Assembly (NCBI GenBank): GCA_030770425.1
Contig: JASJFT010000285.1
Coordinates: 1 to 49,183 of the forward strand
Length of the DNA: 49,183 nt
Direction of reading: 5' to 3'
DNA from: Darksidea phi
Taxonomy: Eukaryota > Ascomycota > Dothideomycetes > Pleosporales > Lentitheciaceae
Below the pieces are notes generated by a model. It made no database searches. It had not been told where the DNA came from and saw only the letters and a program-made list of their open reading frames with translations. How positions within the stretch are numbered: the first letter of the stretch is position 1; each line of letters begins with the position of its first letter. Position numbers and translations under genes: made by a program. This document shows positions 36,062-48,501 of this stretch, in pieces.

Positions 36062-38049
36062 AGGTTAGATCTAAGAAAGAAAAAATCCTAATATACCTAG
36101 TAAGGTAAGAGAAATAGAGTAGCTATAATATAAGAATATAATACTATATATTAGACGACTTATATACGTAACTAGTATAAGATATACTATAAAGCTAAGT
36201 TAAATACTAACTATTAGCTATAGAAATAGTAAGTAGCTATAACTTAGAAGTTTTAGAGGAGAGTTTCGTTCTCGCTAGAAGTATAAGAAGAAGTATCTAA
36301 GAAAGACTTATCTATAAAGTAGAAAGACTTTAATAATACTCTAGATATACTATTATAAATAATTAATAATAGTAATAAGTCCTTAGAACTAGAAGATAAA
36401 AATCTAGTTATAATATATAAGAATACTAGATATCTATAAATAATTCGACTATCTAAAGAAGAAATAGAACTAGTATTAGAACTCGATATAATATATACTT
36501 AAGTCTTATAATTTATAAAAAAAACTATAATACCTATAATAATATAAGAGATCTATAAGAAATAGTTTAGATCTTACCTAATATATCGACTATTTAAAGA
36601 TTTTAAATAATAGGTTAAATAGAACTTTATTATTATAAATCTTATACCTAATTAAGAAACTTAGAAGAAGATATAGTATATTATAAAGATAGTCGATAAA
36701 GAATAACTATAGTATATAATAATTAAACGATAGATTCCCGTATAAATAATCTCTATAAAATATAATAATTAAAGATATAAGATTAATTTAGAGAATAATC
36801 TATAATATAAAATAAGATATCTAGTATACTTTAAAATTATATAGATCTTATACGTATAAAAAGAATATAAACTCTATAAGAAAGTAAAGTAAAAAAATAA
36901 CTACTACCTAATAAAGAATTATAATAAAAGAATTACTTAAGTAATTATACTAAAAGTAGTATATAGATAGTAATAATCTAAGAATTAATAATAAAAGGAA
37001 TATATATAAATTATACTAGGATTACTTCTACTATTAAATTATATTCTAGAAAGACTATAGTATAAATACTTAAAAAATAAATACCTAAAGTATATTTAAA
37101 CTAAGATTAATACGAAATATTAGCTAAAGAAGATAAGGATTTAGGAAACTAGAGGATAGAACTATATTTATCTTTAAGAAACCTATTAAGGAAAAATAAT
37201 TACTACTTTAATTAATAGTAGAGCTATATAAAACTTTATTAATAAGAATTTTATTTAATAAAGGAAGATTCCTTAATAAAAGAAATAATACCTTAGTATT
37301 ATATATACTATTAAAGGGGAACCCTTTAATAAATCTATACTATACGAAACTAGAGGTAAGCTTAGCCTATATAATTAAAAAAAGAAAAACGAAATACTTA
37401 ATATTATAAAGATATTAAAAGACTAAGATATAATCTTAGGAATACTATAACTATAAGAAGCTAATCTACGTATCTAATAATTAAATTAATAAGTAATATT
37501 TCTATAAAAAAGGGCTAATACGACCTAAGAAGATTATAATATTTTAGAATATTATAGAGAATAGAAAGAATTATTTAAAGAATTTAAGGAAAATCTATTC
37601 TAATACTAGTCCTAGAACTATATAATTCTACTATAAGAAGGAAAGACTCTAGAATTTAAACTAATTTATAAGTTGATTAAGGAAGAAAAAAAAATTATAA
37701 TAAAATATCTTAAAGATAACCTTATAAAAAGGTATATTTAATACTTAAACTTATTCGTAGAATATCTAGTTCTTTTTATACTTAAGAAAGGTATTATAGA
37801 ACTATAATTATATATTAATTACTAAATACTTAATAATATTACGATTAAGAACTAATACTTCTTACCTCTAATATTAGAAATATAAGATCGATTAAGAAAA
37901 GCTAAATAGTTTACGCGATTAGATATTTAGAACGTATACTATTAAATTTAAATTAAGAAAGGTAAAAAATAGAAGATAGCTTTTAAAATAAAGAAAGGAT
38001 TATATAAGTACTAAGTAATACTCTTTAGACTTACTAATATACCTACGAT

Positions 38050-38280
38050 ATTCTAAAAACGAATTAATAATATTTTATAAAACTACCTCGACTAGTTTAT
38101 AATAGTATATCTTAATAATATTCTAATTTATTTTAAAATAGAAAAGGAATATAAAGAATATATAAAGAAGGTCCTATAAGTACTTAAGAAAGTATAACTA
38201 TACCTTTACCTACGAAAATATAAATTCTATATATAAGAAATAAAGTTTCTAGAATTTATTATTAAACTAGAAGAAATTAA
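38050..38280 (+). pseudogene. Element C reverse transcriptase relic (core shown)
   Basis: The reading around the active site is FIIVYLNNILIYFKIEKEYKE, matching the family's VYLDDILIYSK...EEH pattern. Both catalytic Asp codons are now Asn (38114-38119). Boundaries are approximate; more polymerase-like sequence lies on both sides. Confidence 0.85.
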
Positions 38281-38937
38281 AGTAAATCTATAATAGATTA
38301 AGAAAGTTAAAGAATAGCCTATATCTAAGAATCTTAAAAAACTATAATTATTTCTAGGATTCTATAACTTTTATTAAAAGTTAATACTATAATAGAGTAT
38401 AATAACGATACTACTTACGTAATTTATAAGAAAAGACTAACCCTTTAAATAGAAGAAAGAATACTAATAGGTCTTTAAGAAAATTAAAGAATAATTTATT
38501 AAGGAATCTATAATTAAGATATATAACCTTAAAGAATCCTTAATTATTAAAATAAATATATTAGATTATATAATAGAAGTAGTACTACTATAAAAAGATA
38601 ATAAAGATAATCTTAAACTAGTATACTACTTCTCGTAGAAGATATTACTAGCTAAACTTAACTATAATATTTATAATAAAGAGTTATTAATAATTATTAA
38701 AGCTTTAAAGAAATAGAGATCTAATCTATAAGAATCTAAATACTCTATTACGATCTATATAGATTATAAGAATCTAATAAAATTCTTAATAAATAAACCT
38801 CTAATTAGAAGATAGATATAATAGATATAAACCCTTATAATTTATAATATTAAGATTATATATACTAAAGAATTAGAAAATAAATAAGTAGATATACTTA
38901 GTAGAAGACCTAACTACTAAGAAATAGAGAAACCTAA

Positions 38938-38942
38938 CGTAG
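38938..38942 (+). repeat. Target-site duplication of element B, left copy (CGTAG)
   Basis: CGTAG precedes the left LTR. The other flank (47003-47007) reads TATAG, which differs by one C-to-T and one G-to-A change. That is what an originally identical 5-bp duplication would show after RIP. Confidence 0.65.
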
Positions 38943-39128
38943 TATTATAGCTTAGGCTTAGTCTATACCTATCTCGAAAAGGGGGAGGCTTACTTAAAAA
39001 AGGGGCTTACTTAGGGGCTCGCTTATATAAGAGAAAATATAAAGCGAGAACCCTTTATCTTCTTTTTATAGATATTAATAATATTATTAACGCTCGTTAA
39101 AGTTCTACTTTAAGGCTAATCTATTATA
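38943..39128 (+). repeat. Element B left LTR (5' LTR, 186 bp)
   Basis: It runs from TATTATAGCTTAGGC to CTATTATA and matches 46817-47002 with mainly transition differences and a short length-compensated difference near 39,010. A TATATAA box (CTTATATAAGAG, about 39,022-39,033) sits where a retroviral-type promoter is expected. Confidence 0.9.
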
Positions 39129-40150
39129 ATTAATATCTATCTTCTAATAACTACTCCCTTTATAAGTACTAAGAGATAAATAGTAGTAGTTAGAATAACT
39201 ACTTAGAAGAGACGTTTAAGTTTAGAACTATTAGATAGATACTTACGAATCTATATAAGATACGAAACTACGACTAGATTAAGATAGTAATACTACGAGT
39301 TTAAACTAAAGAGCTTATAAGACTAATTAAGATTCTAAGAAACCTAAGTATAGTCTAGTATACCCCGGCCTTCTAAGCTACCCCGAACCTACTACTAAAA
39401 CTATTCTAATCTAGCGAACTATTACTTTAATCTAGCGAACTAACGTACTAATATAAATAGCTCCCGATAGGACCTCTCTTCGGGGGCGATAAGAAAGCCT
39501 TTCTAGTATAGTAAATAACGATAGAATATAAGCTATAGACTAACGTAGAGTTTATAGGGACTTAGAAGAATATATTTATTTTTATCTAAAGTAATCTAGA
39601 ATTAAATATATAAAAAGAAGTAGCCCTATTCTACTAAGTAGGAGGATCGAATAGTATCTAGAATCTAACTACTTTCTTTAAATATCTATAGTTCTACTAC
39701 GACAATATATACGCGTAGGAAAGAGTCTAAGTAAAACTTAAGTTAATCTAGTAAGAGAAAGATAAGTTCTTTCTAGACTTCTTTATTAAATTCTTAATAC
39801 TATTAATTTAGAGTAGTAGTAATACCTAGAGTAATAAATAGAAACTTATTAGACTACGCTAAGGGCTAAATAAGAAACTACGTAGGATAGCTCTAAACTA
39901 TAGTATCTCTTAAATAGACTATTCTATAGCTATAATAGTATACTACGATATCGCTATAGATATTAAAATAATAACCTTAAAGAATAAGTTCCGTAATATA
40001 ACTAGCTAGAATCTAGTATCTAGAAAAGACGCCGTTAGAAACGTAATTATATTAATACTAGCTTTAGGCTCTAATAGGTAATCTAGAAGAGGTAAATAAG
40101 CTAACTAGGTTCTAGAGGAACTATATAAATAATACTATAAGCTAGAACTA

Positions 40151-40192
40151 TATATATATTATAGAAAAGAGAAATACGTAACCTAGGGTTAC
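40151..40192 (+). pseudogene. Element B gag zinc-knuckle relic
   Basis: The plus strand reads YIYYRKEKYVT*GY, exact CX2CX4HX4C spacing with three Cys-to-Tyr and one His-to-Tyr change. It is the third gag relic in the window with the same four-ligand loss. Confidence 0.85.
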
Positions 40193-41399
40193 TTAAATCT
40201 AGTAGTAATTTAGGCCGTTACCGCCTCGATAGCGGATAACGTATTATTAGCTAAGGATAAAAGTAGAATAAAAAAAGAATAGTTCCTACTTCGAGTCCGA
40301 AACGGGGGCTAAGTATAGATACTATAGTAGGGGAGTAATATATAGAAGAGTATAATAACGACGTAGTAGATATTCTAGAATAGATAGATAGGTCTTTATT
40401 TTTAGTCTTTATCTTCTTAGAGAATATTCTTTATATCGATACCCTAATTAACTTAGAATACTAGTATTTTAGTACTATAAGTAAAGAAGTAATAAGATAG
40501 GTAAATACTAAAACTATTAATATTCTACCCTACTATCTTAAGTAAGTAGTAGGACTCGTCGATAGACTATCTATTATCTAAATAGCTATTCTTTAATATA
40601 ATATAGGTAGGTAAAGAACCCGCCTTATAGGATATATAATACTAGGACTAGACTATAATCTTATTCTCGAACTACTATAGCTATTTTATAATAGTATTAT
40701 AATAGACCTAGGATATAAAGAACTACGGGTAAAAAATATAAATAACTTCGTTATAAAGAAGATATTAGTAAAATAAAAGGAAGGTACTTTACTAATAAGG
40801 GTCTTAGAAATAGTATTCTTCTCTATATTTATAGAGAAGAAGTAAAGCCAAGATATAGACGTTATTATAATAAATCTATATAATATTATCTAAGTATTAA
40901 TTATAACTATTCTACTAAGATATTATAAAGGAATAGACCTAATAGAGGATAGGAAGATCCTCCTAGTCGACCTAGAACTATTTTAGGATCTATTCGATAA
41001 GAAGAAAGCTACTAGACTACCCCTATACTAGAACTAGATAGACTATTACGTAAAATTTAAGTAAAGACTAAATAATTTACTACCTAAAGTATCTTAGGGC
41101 CTATTATATAGTATATCCTAGGACTAACTAATAGAGCTTTATAGATAACTTACTAACCTCCTAAATAAGAGATAGATTTAAGTAAGCTCCTTCCTAGTAG
41201 GTATACTAGTACTAATAATTAAGAAATTAAAAGGGGGCTAATACCTTTATATCGACTACTAGGGTCTTAACGTACTTATAAAATAGAACTATTATCTCTT
41301 ACTACTAATTAAGGAAATACTACGTACTCTTAAAAGGACTAAGTAGTTTATAAAACTCGATATTTAAGTAGTATTTTATAAACTATAAATTATAAGTAG

Positions 41400-41760
41400 A
41401 GACGAGCTCTTAACTACGTTCTAGATCTAATTTAGACTATTTAAGTAGCTAATATACCTATTCGGGCTTATAAAGATACTAATAATATTTTAATATTATA
41501 TTAATTTAATATTAAAGAAAATTTTAGAAAACTTCTTTATAGTATATCTCGACGACGTTCTTATCTACTTAGGGGGCTCGAAAAGGGACTATATAGAGAA
41601 GATAAAAAGGGTATTAATACTTCTATACGACGCTAGTTTAAATCTAAACCTTTAAAAATACTACTTTATAATAAAGACTATTAAGTACTTAGACTATATC
41701 GTTAAGACCGAGTATAGAATTAAGTTTAACCCCGAAAAGATTTAAACTATAAAGAAATAA
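41400..41760 (+). pseudogene. Element B reverse transcriptase relic (core shown)
   Basis: The plus strand reads FFIVYLDDVLIYLGGSKRDY, followed by typical polymerase sequence to KYLDYIVKTEYRIKFNPEKI. The catalytic Asp pair (GACGAC, 41551-41556) is retained because neither G-to-A nor C-to-T change in this context was fixed. Boundaries are approximate. Confidence 0.85.
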
Positions 41761-42699
41761 AAAGCCCCTACGTTAATATAGAGTATACGAAGCTTTATAG
41801 AATTTATAAACTTTTATTATAATATAATACCTAACTTCTTTAAACTCGCCGGCCTACTTTACTAATTAATAAAGAAAGAGATACTATTTTAGTAGGATAA
41901 GGAAGAAAACGAAGTATTTAAGAAAATAAAAAACCTCTTTATTATAGGACCGATACTACTTCTTTAGAACCCCGGTTAGGATATAATAGTAGAAGCGGAC
42001 TACTTAGAAGGGGTAATAGAAGACTACCTCTTATAGTAGAAGAAAGAAGTATAATATTTAGTTACTTATTATTTAGCTATCTTATTACCTATAGAACGTA
42101 ACTATACTATTTATAATAGAGAACTTCTAATAGTAGTCTAATATTTAGTAATCTAGACGTCGGAGTTATAAAGTATTAAATAACCCTTTAAGATCTTTAT
42201 AAATTATAAGAATCTAAAATACTTTATAAAAATATAACCTCTTAGTAAATAGTAATACTAATAGACGAAAATACTATTATAGTTTAACTACTACCTCCGA
42301 TACTACCTAGGACGGCTAGTAATATAATCTAATATACTAAGTCGTTAGAAATAAGATATATAGAATCTATAACTATAAGAAGCTATACTAATATATCTAA
42401 GGTCGGTCTAAGCCGCTCTAGCTAGTATAATAGTAGATATAATAGTATCTAAAAGATACTATATATAGACTAATACCTATATATAAGAGCTTTAAGATAA
42501 AGCTATTTAGATAAACCTAAGATATATAATCTAACTACTAGTAGTATAATAAGACGACTAAATATTCCCCGTAGAGATAGAAACTAGATAGTAGATTAAG
42601 AACTACTTAATAAGTACTTATAGAATACTAATATAACGCGGCGTAATTTAATTACTAGTATAGGAACCCTTAATTATAATAGTTATCTAAAGATTCTAT

Positions 42700-43110
42700 A
42701 AATTAGGGCTAGTAGAATACCTAGGTAAGAATACTACCTTCTAATTAATATACCGAAACTACTATTAGGACGGAATATTAGCGGATATAATAAGATATAT
42801 TTAAAACTATTACTACTACAGCGTATATACGTTCTAAAAGAAATAGTAAGACCTACTTTAACTTCTTCTAATTATAGATTACTTTTAGTTCTAAATCTCT
42901 ATAAACTTTATAATAGAACTATTAGTCGCTAATAAAATAGCCTTATACTATTTTTTAGTAATTATAAATTAGCTATCTAAGTATATCTAACTAAAAGCGA
43001 TAATCTCTATAGAGATTAAATATTATACTAAAGTATTCCGTAATATATAATAGAGGTTCTATAGGTTCTCTATATTAATTATTATAAACTAAGGCTTAGA
43101 CTAGCTAGAC
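42700..43110 (+). pseudogene. Element B integrase relic
   Basis: A zinc-binding-type start (YYWDGILADI, with a Cys pair changed to Tyr) is followed by a core reading INFIIELLVANKIALYYFLV, then AIISIEIKYYTKVF. Domain order after reverse transcriptase supports Ty3/gypsy. Boundaries are approximate. Confidence 0.8.
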
Positions 43111-44403
43111 TTCTTTTAGACGATACTATATAAATTTATAAAAATTAAATAACTCCTATTAATAGTATACTACCTCTAAACTAACGAAGGGATAAAATAA
43201 ATAAATTAGGAAGTCTAGGTAGTACTATATATAATAATCTACTTTAAATAGACTAACTAGTTCGAGTACCTACTAGTATACTAACTTATACTAAATAATA
43301 AGGACTCTAGTATTATAAGAATTAACCTAAATCTTCTTATTAACGGGTATAATATAGACCTACTATAATACTATAAGATACTAGAATTATTAATAAAGAT
43401 ACCGTAGAGAAGGGTAGTTTACTTCCTCGACTATCTTAAAAAGGGTATAGAACTAGTCTAAGCTACGATTATATTCGCGTAGTAAAGATAATAAGAATTA
43501 ATAAACTAAAGTAGATATCTAATAGAGAAGCTCTAGGTTAGTAATAAGGTCTAATTCTTTATAAGAAATATTAAGATAAACTATTCTAGTTATAAACTTA
43601 ATTAGCTATAAGTAAAATATATAGTACTTATAGTTCTAATCCCTCTTATAACTATACTAGATCTACTAGAAAACCTATATAAAACTATTTATATCGACCT
43701 ACTAGAAAGGGCGGCTAACGACCCGTTCCTAAGCTAACCTCTAATAAATACTAGGCCGGGCTTAGTACTAACTCCGGCGGAAGAAGACCTAATATTAAAT
43801 AAGTAGAAGATAGAAGAAATCCTACGCGTAAAGAATATAAGAGAAAAAGAGAAGTAGTAAGTCCTAGTATAATAGAAGAGGTAGGTATAACCTATATAGT
43901 ACCCTATTAAAGACTTTATAGAAATAGAGATACTTTAGAAGTTTAAGAAGTACTAGAATAATATATTATAAAATAATAGGTCGATAAGAAAGAAATAAGG
44001 ATATATAATATAATAATTTCTATTAAATACCTATAAAGGCCCCTCCCCTAGTAGAAGTATTAGGGTAGTTATACGTATAAAAATAAACTATCTTATATAG
44101 TATTATAAACGAAGTAAGAGCTAGTATAAAGTTAAAGTAAAGCTAGAAGAATCCTAATATAACTATAATATAATCTATTACTATTATCTTAGATATTACT
44201 TAGAAAGTTCTTAGAGTCGAATAGAGATATCTCCTCGTCGAGATAGATATTATATAGATAATTATACTTAATAAAACGACTATAACTAATAAGAATTAAA
44301 TTAGTAATAAATAAGCTATAGGCCCGACTTAATCTATTTAGAATAGTATTATAACTAAAACTACTACTATTAAGAAGAGTACTTAAATAAATACTAGTCT
44401 TAT

Positions 44404-44502
44404 TAGTAGAGGCGTTTAAACTATAAATAAAATCTCTAGTAGGAGTATTTAAGTTACGAGTTAAACTTCTAGTAGAAGTATTTAGATTATAAATTTAATC
44501 TT
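44404..44502 (+). repeat. 33-bp tandem repeat, three units (11 codons each)
   Basis: Units start at 44404, 44437 and 44470. The codon frame one base in reads SRGV*TINKIS, SRSI*VTS*TS and SRSI*IINLIF. The stops fall at one shared position and would be Gln before RIP. The unit length divisible by three suggests the array was once coding. Confidence 0.85.
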
Positions 44503-44820
44503 TAGAGAGAGTACCCTAACTAAAGTACGGTATAGCGGGACGGGAGTTAAGAGAAAAAAGAGAGAAAGAGAAAAGCTCCTCTAAATAAGAAGATAAGGAA
44601 ATAGAACGTACTTAATAGAGATAAAGTAGAAAAGACTAAGGCTCTAATAAATAAAAAGACTAAGTAGATAAAACTTCTTTATATCCGTAGAGCGGGAACG
44701 ACGGAAGGTCCTAATAATAAGGAAAGTAAGATAATAGATAACTAGAGTAATTACGTAAAGAAAGAGAAGAAGAATTATAAAAATAATAAAGTAGAATTAA
44801 GAGTAAAAAAGTAAAAAACT

Positions 44821-44952
44821 AATATTAATAAGATAAATATAAACGAGAGTTATAATATTAATAAGATAAATATAAATATAAGTTATAATAATAATAAGAT
44901 AAACGTAAATAGAAGTTATAATATTAATAAGGCGAATATAAGTAGAAATTAT
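44821..44952 (+). repeat. 33-bp tandem repeat, four units (11 codons each)
   Basis: Units start at 44821, 44854, 44887 and 44920. The frame from 44821 reads NINKINI-type undecapeptides (NINKINNESY-like) with no stop inside the array. Its sequence is unrelated to the array at 44404. Confidence 0.88.
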
Positions 44953-46336
44953 AGTACTAATAGCTAAAGCGTATAAATCTTATAATATAGCGTAATAGTA
45001 TAGTATAATCTTTAATAAGAATATTAAGAGAGCTTTATATAAGTATTAGTAGAGGTACCTAAAAAAGAAATATAGGAATTTATAGTAATATATATATTAA
45101 TAGCTTTAAGACGTTTAAAGACGCCTTTAATATAACTATAAAAGATATTCTACTTATAATAAAGATCTTAAAATATAACTTTAATAGTAATAAAAAGGCT
45201 CGTAATATTAGTACTACGATATATTAATAAGTTAGAGAATATAGAGATTAGAGTAAGAGTAGCTATAGAGAAGAATACTTAGCTATAACTAACGACTAAC
45301 TTACTACGCTAAAATAAAGTTTAAAATAATTAATTAATAATATTAATACTTTAAGCTACTACCTAAAGGTCTTTAAAATCTTACTATAGTTAATAGAACT
45401 TATTATTAAAGTAATAGTAGGTTCCTAATATAGGTCTCTTCTTATTCTAACCGTACGTACCTAGGACGAGAATATAGATATTACCTCGTATATATATAGT
45501 ATTATAGTATTAATACTAATAATAGAAGACTATATAAAAATCGAGATTCGACGTAAATAACGTATTATTATAGTAGTAAGTTTTCTTACTACGCGAATAA
45601 TTACTATAAGACGTAGTAGAACTAGAACGATATTTATTAAGAATTAATAATAATTTATAGAACTACTAGAAAGGTATAAAAAAAGGGCTACTTACTCAAT
45701 ATAACTAAATTTAGCTAAATAAGAAATATATTTTTAATAAACTTAATTAAGATCCGTAACGACGGTATCTATCTTATCTTTAAAATTATCTTAAATCTTA
45801 AACTAGTCTAAATATTAGCGACGATCTCTTAGATAAATAGGTTATAAGTCCTAGATTAGCCCGAAGTAATAAATTAAAGGGATATATATAGGATTATTAT
45901 AGGACGTAAAAGGCTAATAAGAAGGAGGATACTTTAGTAGCTTACCTCTATTAGTACCTAAGATACCTCTAATAATAATAGAGGAACTACTAAGAGACGA
46001 AATACTACTAATTATACTAGATATTCTAGGAACTCGAAGAAACGTCTATACGAAGTTAAAGATAATTAAAGAAGTAAAAGAAAATATATTAATACGAAGC
46101 TAAAGAAACTTATAAAGAAAAGAGAAGAGACGTTAAAATAAGAACTAAAGAATACTAAGAGAGGCGAAGAAAAAGCGTTAATAAGAATAAAAAATATTTA
46201 ATAAAAAGTATAGAGAGAGAAAGCGAAGAGGGTAAAAGAGAAGAAGAGTAAGTTAAAGTTATTTTAAGGATAATAAAGTATTTATACGAGGCGTATAATA
46301 TAAGTATAATCTATTATACTACTTTAACTCCGCTAG

Positions 46337-46465
46337 ATTACTATACTACCTATTTAATAGGGGTATTATATTAAAATAAACGACGTAAGTATAACTTTAC
46401 TATTTTATTACTACGCTACCTATTAAACGAAAGTATTATACTAAAATAAACGATATAAGTATAAT
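46337..46465 (+). repeat. Two-copy direct repeat of about 60 bp
   Basis: Copies start near 46337 and 46407 and share TTACTA-(TA/CG)-CTACCTATT, then GTATTATA-TAAAATAAACGA and TAAGTATAA. They lie within the 3' non-coding part of element B. Limits are approximate. Confidence 0.65.
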
Positions 46466-46567
46466 ATTATTATTATAAAAACCTACTAGAATAATATATA
46501 AACCTCTACTACTATAACTATTCCTACGGGTAAGTAAAGTAGTAAATCCTCGGGTAAGCTTAAGTAG

Positions 46568-46743
46568 GTAAACCTAACTAGTTACTACTACTTCGAACGA
46601 CCTTCCTTATAGTAAACCTAATAGGTTACTATTACTTTAAACGACCCCCCCCCCGTAGTAAACCTAACTAGTTACTACTACTTCGAATAACCCCCCTTTA
46701 GTAAACCTAACTAGTTACTACTACTTCGAATAATCCTCCTCTT
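46568..46743 (+). repeat. 43-46-bp tandem repeat, four units, upstream of element B 3' LTR
   Basis: Units start at 46568, 46612, 46658 and 46701, each opening GTAAACCTAACTAGTTACTA (with variants) and ending in a C-rich run. The second unit contains ten consecutive C. The C-runs survived although CA and TG are gone, which fits RIP's preference for CpA. Confidence 0.88.
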
Positions 46744-46816
46744 CTCTCTCCCTTCCCCCCGACTCGTCTTATAATACCCTACTATACGGGGATAATATAG
46801 AGTAGGGAAGAGGGTA

Positions 46817-47002
46817 TATTATAGCTTAGGCTTAGCCTATACCTATCTCGAAAAGGGGAAGGCTTACTTAGAAAAGGGGCTCGCTTAAAGGCTTACTTAT
46901 ATAAGAGAAAATATAAAGTAAGAACCCTTTATCTCCTTTTTATAGATATTAATAATATTATTAACGCTCGTTAAAGTTCTACTTCGAGGCTAGTCTATTA
47001 TA
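46817..47002 (+). repeat. Element B right LTR (3' LTR, 186 bp)
   Basis: This is the second copy of the 186-bp LTR. It opens TATTATAGCTTAGGC and closes CTATTATA. It retains the same TATATAA box and the same internal AATAATATTATTAACGCTCG segment as the left copy. Confidence 0.9.
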
Positions 47003-47234
47003 TATAGTAATTCTTAAATTATAATCGAATAGAATAATTACTTATAACTACCCGAAGTTAATAGGAATACGAGAAATAATACTCGAATTAAAAGAAAATA
47101 AATAGATCTAATAGATCTATATAGCTACTATAGAAGTAATAAATAAATAAAATAAAATTTAAGGAGTAATTTAAGAAAAAGATAGAATTATCTATATATT
47201 CTAAAAAGCCTATATATCTAAGATAATATAGAAA

Positions 47235-47880
47235 GAATTTATTAGATAATATTACGAAGTACTAGTATATAAATACTAAGGAGTAGAGAAAACTCTTAAA
47301 CGATTAATAAAAACGTACTATTTTCTATACGTAAGATAACTAGTAATATAAGTTCTTATAGAATATATAGACTATTACTATAATAAATATACTAAATATA
47401 TACCCTATAGAATATTATAACTAATAGAGAATATAAAAGGACTATAGAAGATTATTACTATAAACTTTATTATATAGTTACCACGTTCTAAGAAACTAAT
47501 AATAGAAGTATTCTATAATACTATACTAATAATAGTAGATAAGTTTATAAAGTATACTTACTTTATCCTATATATAAATAAAGGAAATATAGTAGAATAA
47601 CTTACCTATATCTTACTAAAATATATATTTAGTAAATATAAAATACTAAATAAGATTATTTTAAATAAAGATATTAAATTTATAGTAAAGTTTTAGTAAA
47701 CTCTTATAGCTAAACTAGAAATTAAGTATAGTATATTAACTATATACTATTTATAAATAAATAGACTAATAAAATAAATAAATTAAATAGTAGAATAGTA
47801 CCTTAAATATTATCTAAACTACTATTAGAATAATTAGGTTATACTTTTATCTATAATATAATTTATATATAATAGTTCGT
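47235..47880 (+). pseudogene. Element C integrase relic
   Basis: The zinc-binding region reads FIR*YYEVLVYKYQGVEKTL, with the two His changed to Tyr and the two Cys before NK changed to Tyr. The core reads ILIIVDKFIKYTYFILYINK, then a degraded STAYHPQTDGQTER equivalent near 47,735-47,790 and NN*VILL (NNWVELL) near 47,830. Confidence 0.87.
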
Positions 47881-48345
47881 AATATAGTATAATAAAGATA
47901 ATACCTTTCTTTATAAACTATAGAATTAAACTAAGAATATATAAAGAACCTAGGTAACTTTAATCTTATAGCTAGAATAGAGAAGAAATAGTAAAAATTA
48001 TTCTTTAAATATACTAATAGCTTAAGAAAGACGTAGAGTTCCTTTAAAATAAAATAAATAAATACTATAATAAGAAATAAAAGAAAGTACCTACTTTTAA
48101 AGAGGGAGAAAAGGTATAATTACTATAAAAAAATATTAAAAGTAAGTAATCTAATAGTAAACTAGATTATACTAAGATCGGATTCTATAAGATTAAGAAA
48201 TAAGTCTTACCTATAAACTATTAACTAAGACTATCCTTATAAATAAAAATCTATCCTATATTTTATATTAGCTTACTAAAAAAAGTACTATAGAATACTA
48301 AACTAGTAGTATATAAAGTAGATATATATAGAAAAGATAATAAAG

Positions 48346-48501
48346 AATAAGAAGTAAAAGAAATCCTAGATAAAAATATTAGAAATAGAAAAAACTATTA
48401 CCTAATCTAATAGTAAGGAATAGATAAGAATAGGAGACTATAAAAATAAATCTAAAAATCTAAAGATAATCTTAATTATCTTAAGAAACTTATAAAGTAC
48501 T
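48346..48501 (+). pseudogene. Element C chromodomain relic
   Basis: The frame reads E*EVKEILDKNIRNRKNYYL, then I***GI where IKWxGY would be, and a tail NLNYLKKLIKY that matches the usual NL-NCPKLI-Y end. Trp codons in the aromatic cage have become stops. Chromodomains at the integrase C-terminus direct chromovirus insertion to heterochromatin marks such as methylated H3K9. Confidence 0.8.

Larger units (their letters stand above)
34835..38942 (+). mobile_element. Element C, left part: RIP-mutated chromovirus (gag to RNase H)
   Basis: The plus strand carries a gag zinc-knuckle relic (36020-36061), a reverse transcriptase relic with YLNN (38108-38119) and RNase H-side sequence ending DILSRRPNY (ancestrally ADALSRRPDY-like) near 38,890-38,920. 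The reading stops at the element B insertion and resumes at 47,003 with the integrase. The 5' boundary is not resolved: no LTR pair for this element is visible, and the sequence left of element A may be its start. Confidence 0.82.
43830..46330 (+). other. Extra 3' region of element B, possible additional ORF relic
   Basis: This stretch lies between the integrase and the 3' LTR, where many Ty3/gypsy elements have only a short tail. It contains two arrays of 33-bp (11-codon) units and, at about 46,040-46,260, a Lys/Glu-rich frame (KLKKLIKKREETLK, then KAKRVKEKKSKLK) that looks like a coiled coil. The in-frame stops in the first array sit where CAA or CAG would fit. I do not recognise a family; an accessory third ORF is inference. 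Confidence 0.5.
38943..47002 (+). mobile_element. Element B: RIP-mutated Ty3/gypsy retrotransposon nested in element C
   Basis: The element is 8,060 bp with two 186-bp LTRs (38943-39128 and 46817-47002). Plus-strand relics occur in order: gag zinc knuckle (40151-40192), reverse transcriptase with an intact YLDD (41545-41556), then integrase (about 42,700-43,100). A purine-rich tract (AGTAGGGAAGAGGG, 46801-46814) lies two bases before the right LTR. About 3 kb between integrase and right LTR is not explained by gag or pol and contains 11-codon tandem repeats and a charged coiled-coil-like frame. Stops occur throughout, so it is dead. It separates the RNase H and integrase regions of element C, so it inserted later than C. 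Confidence 0.9.
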
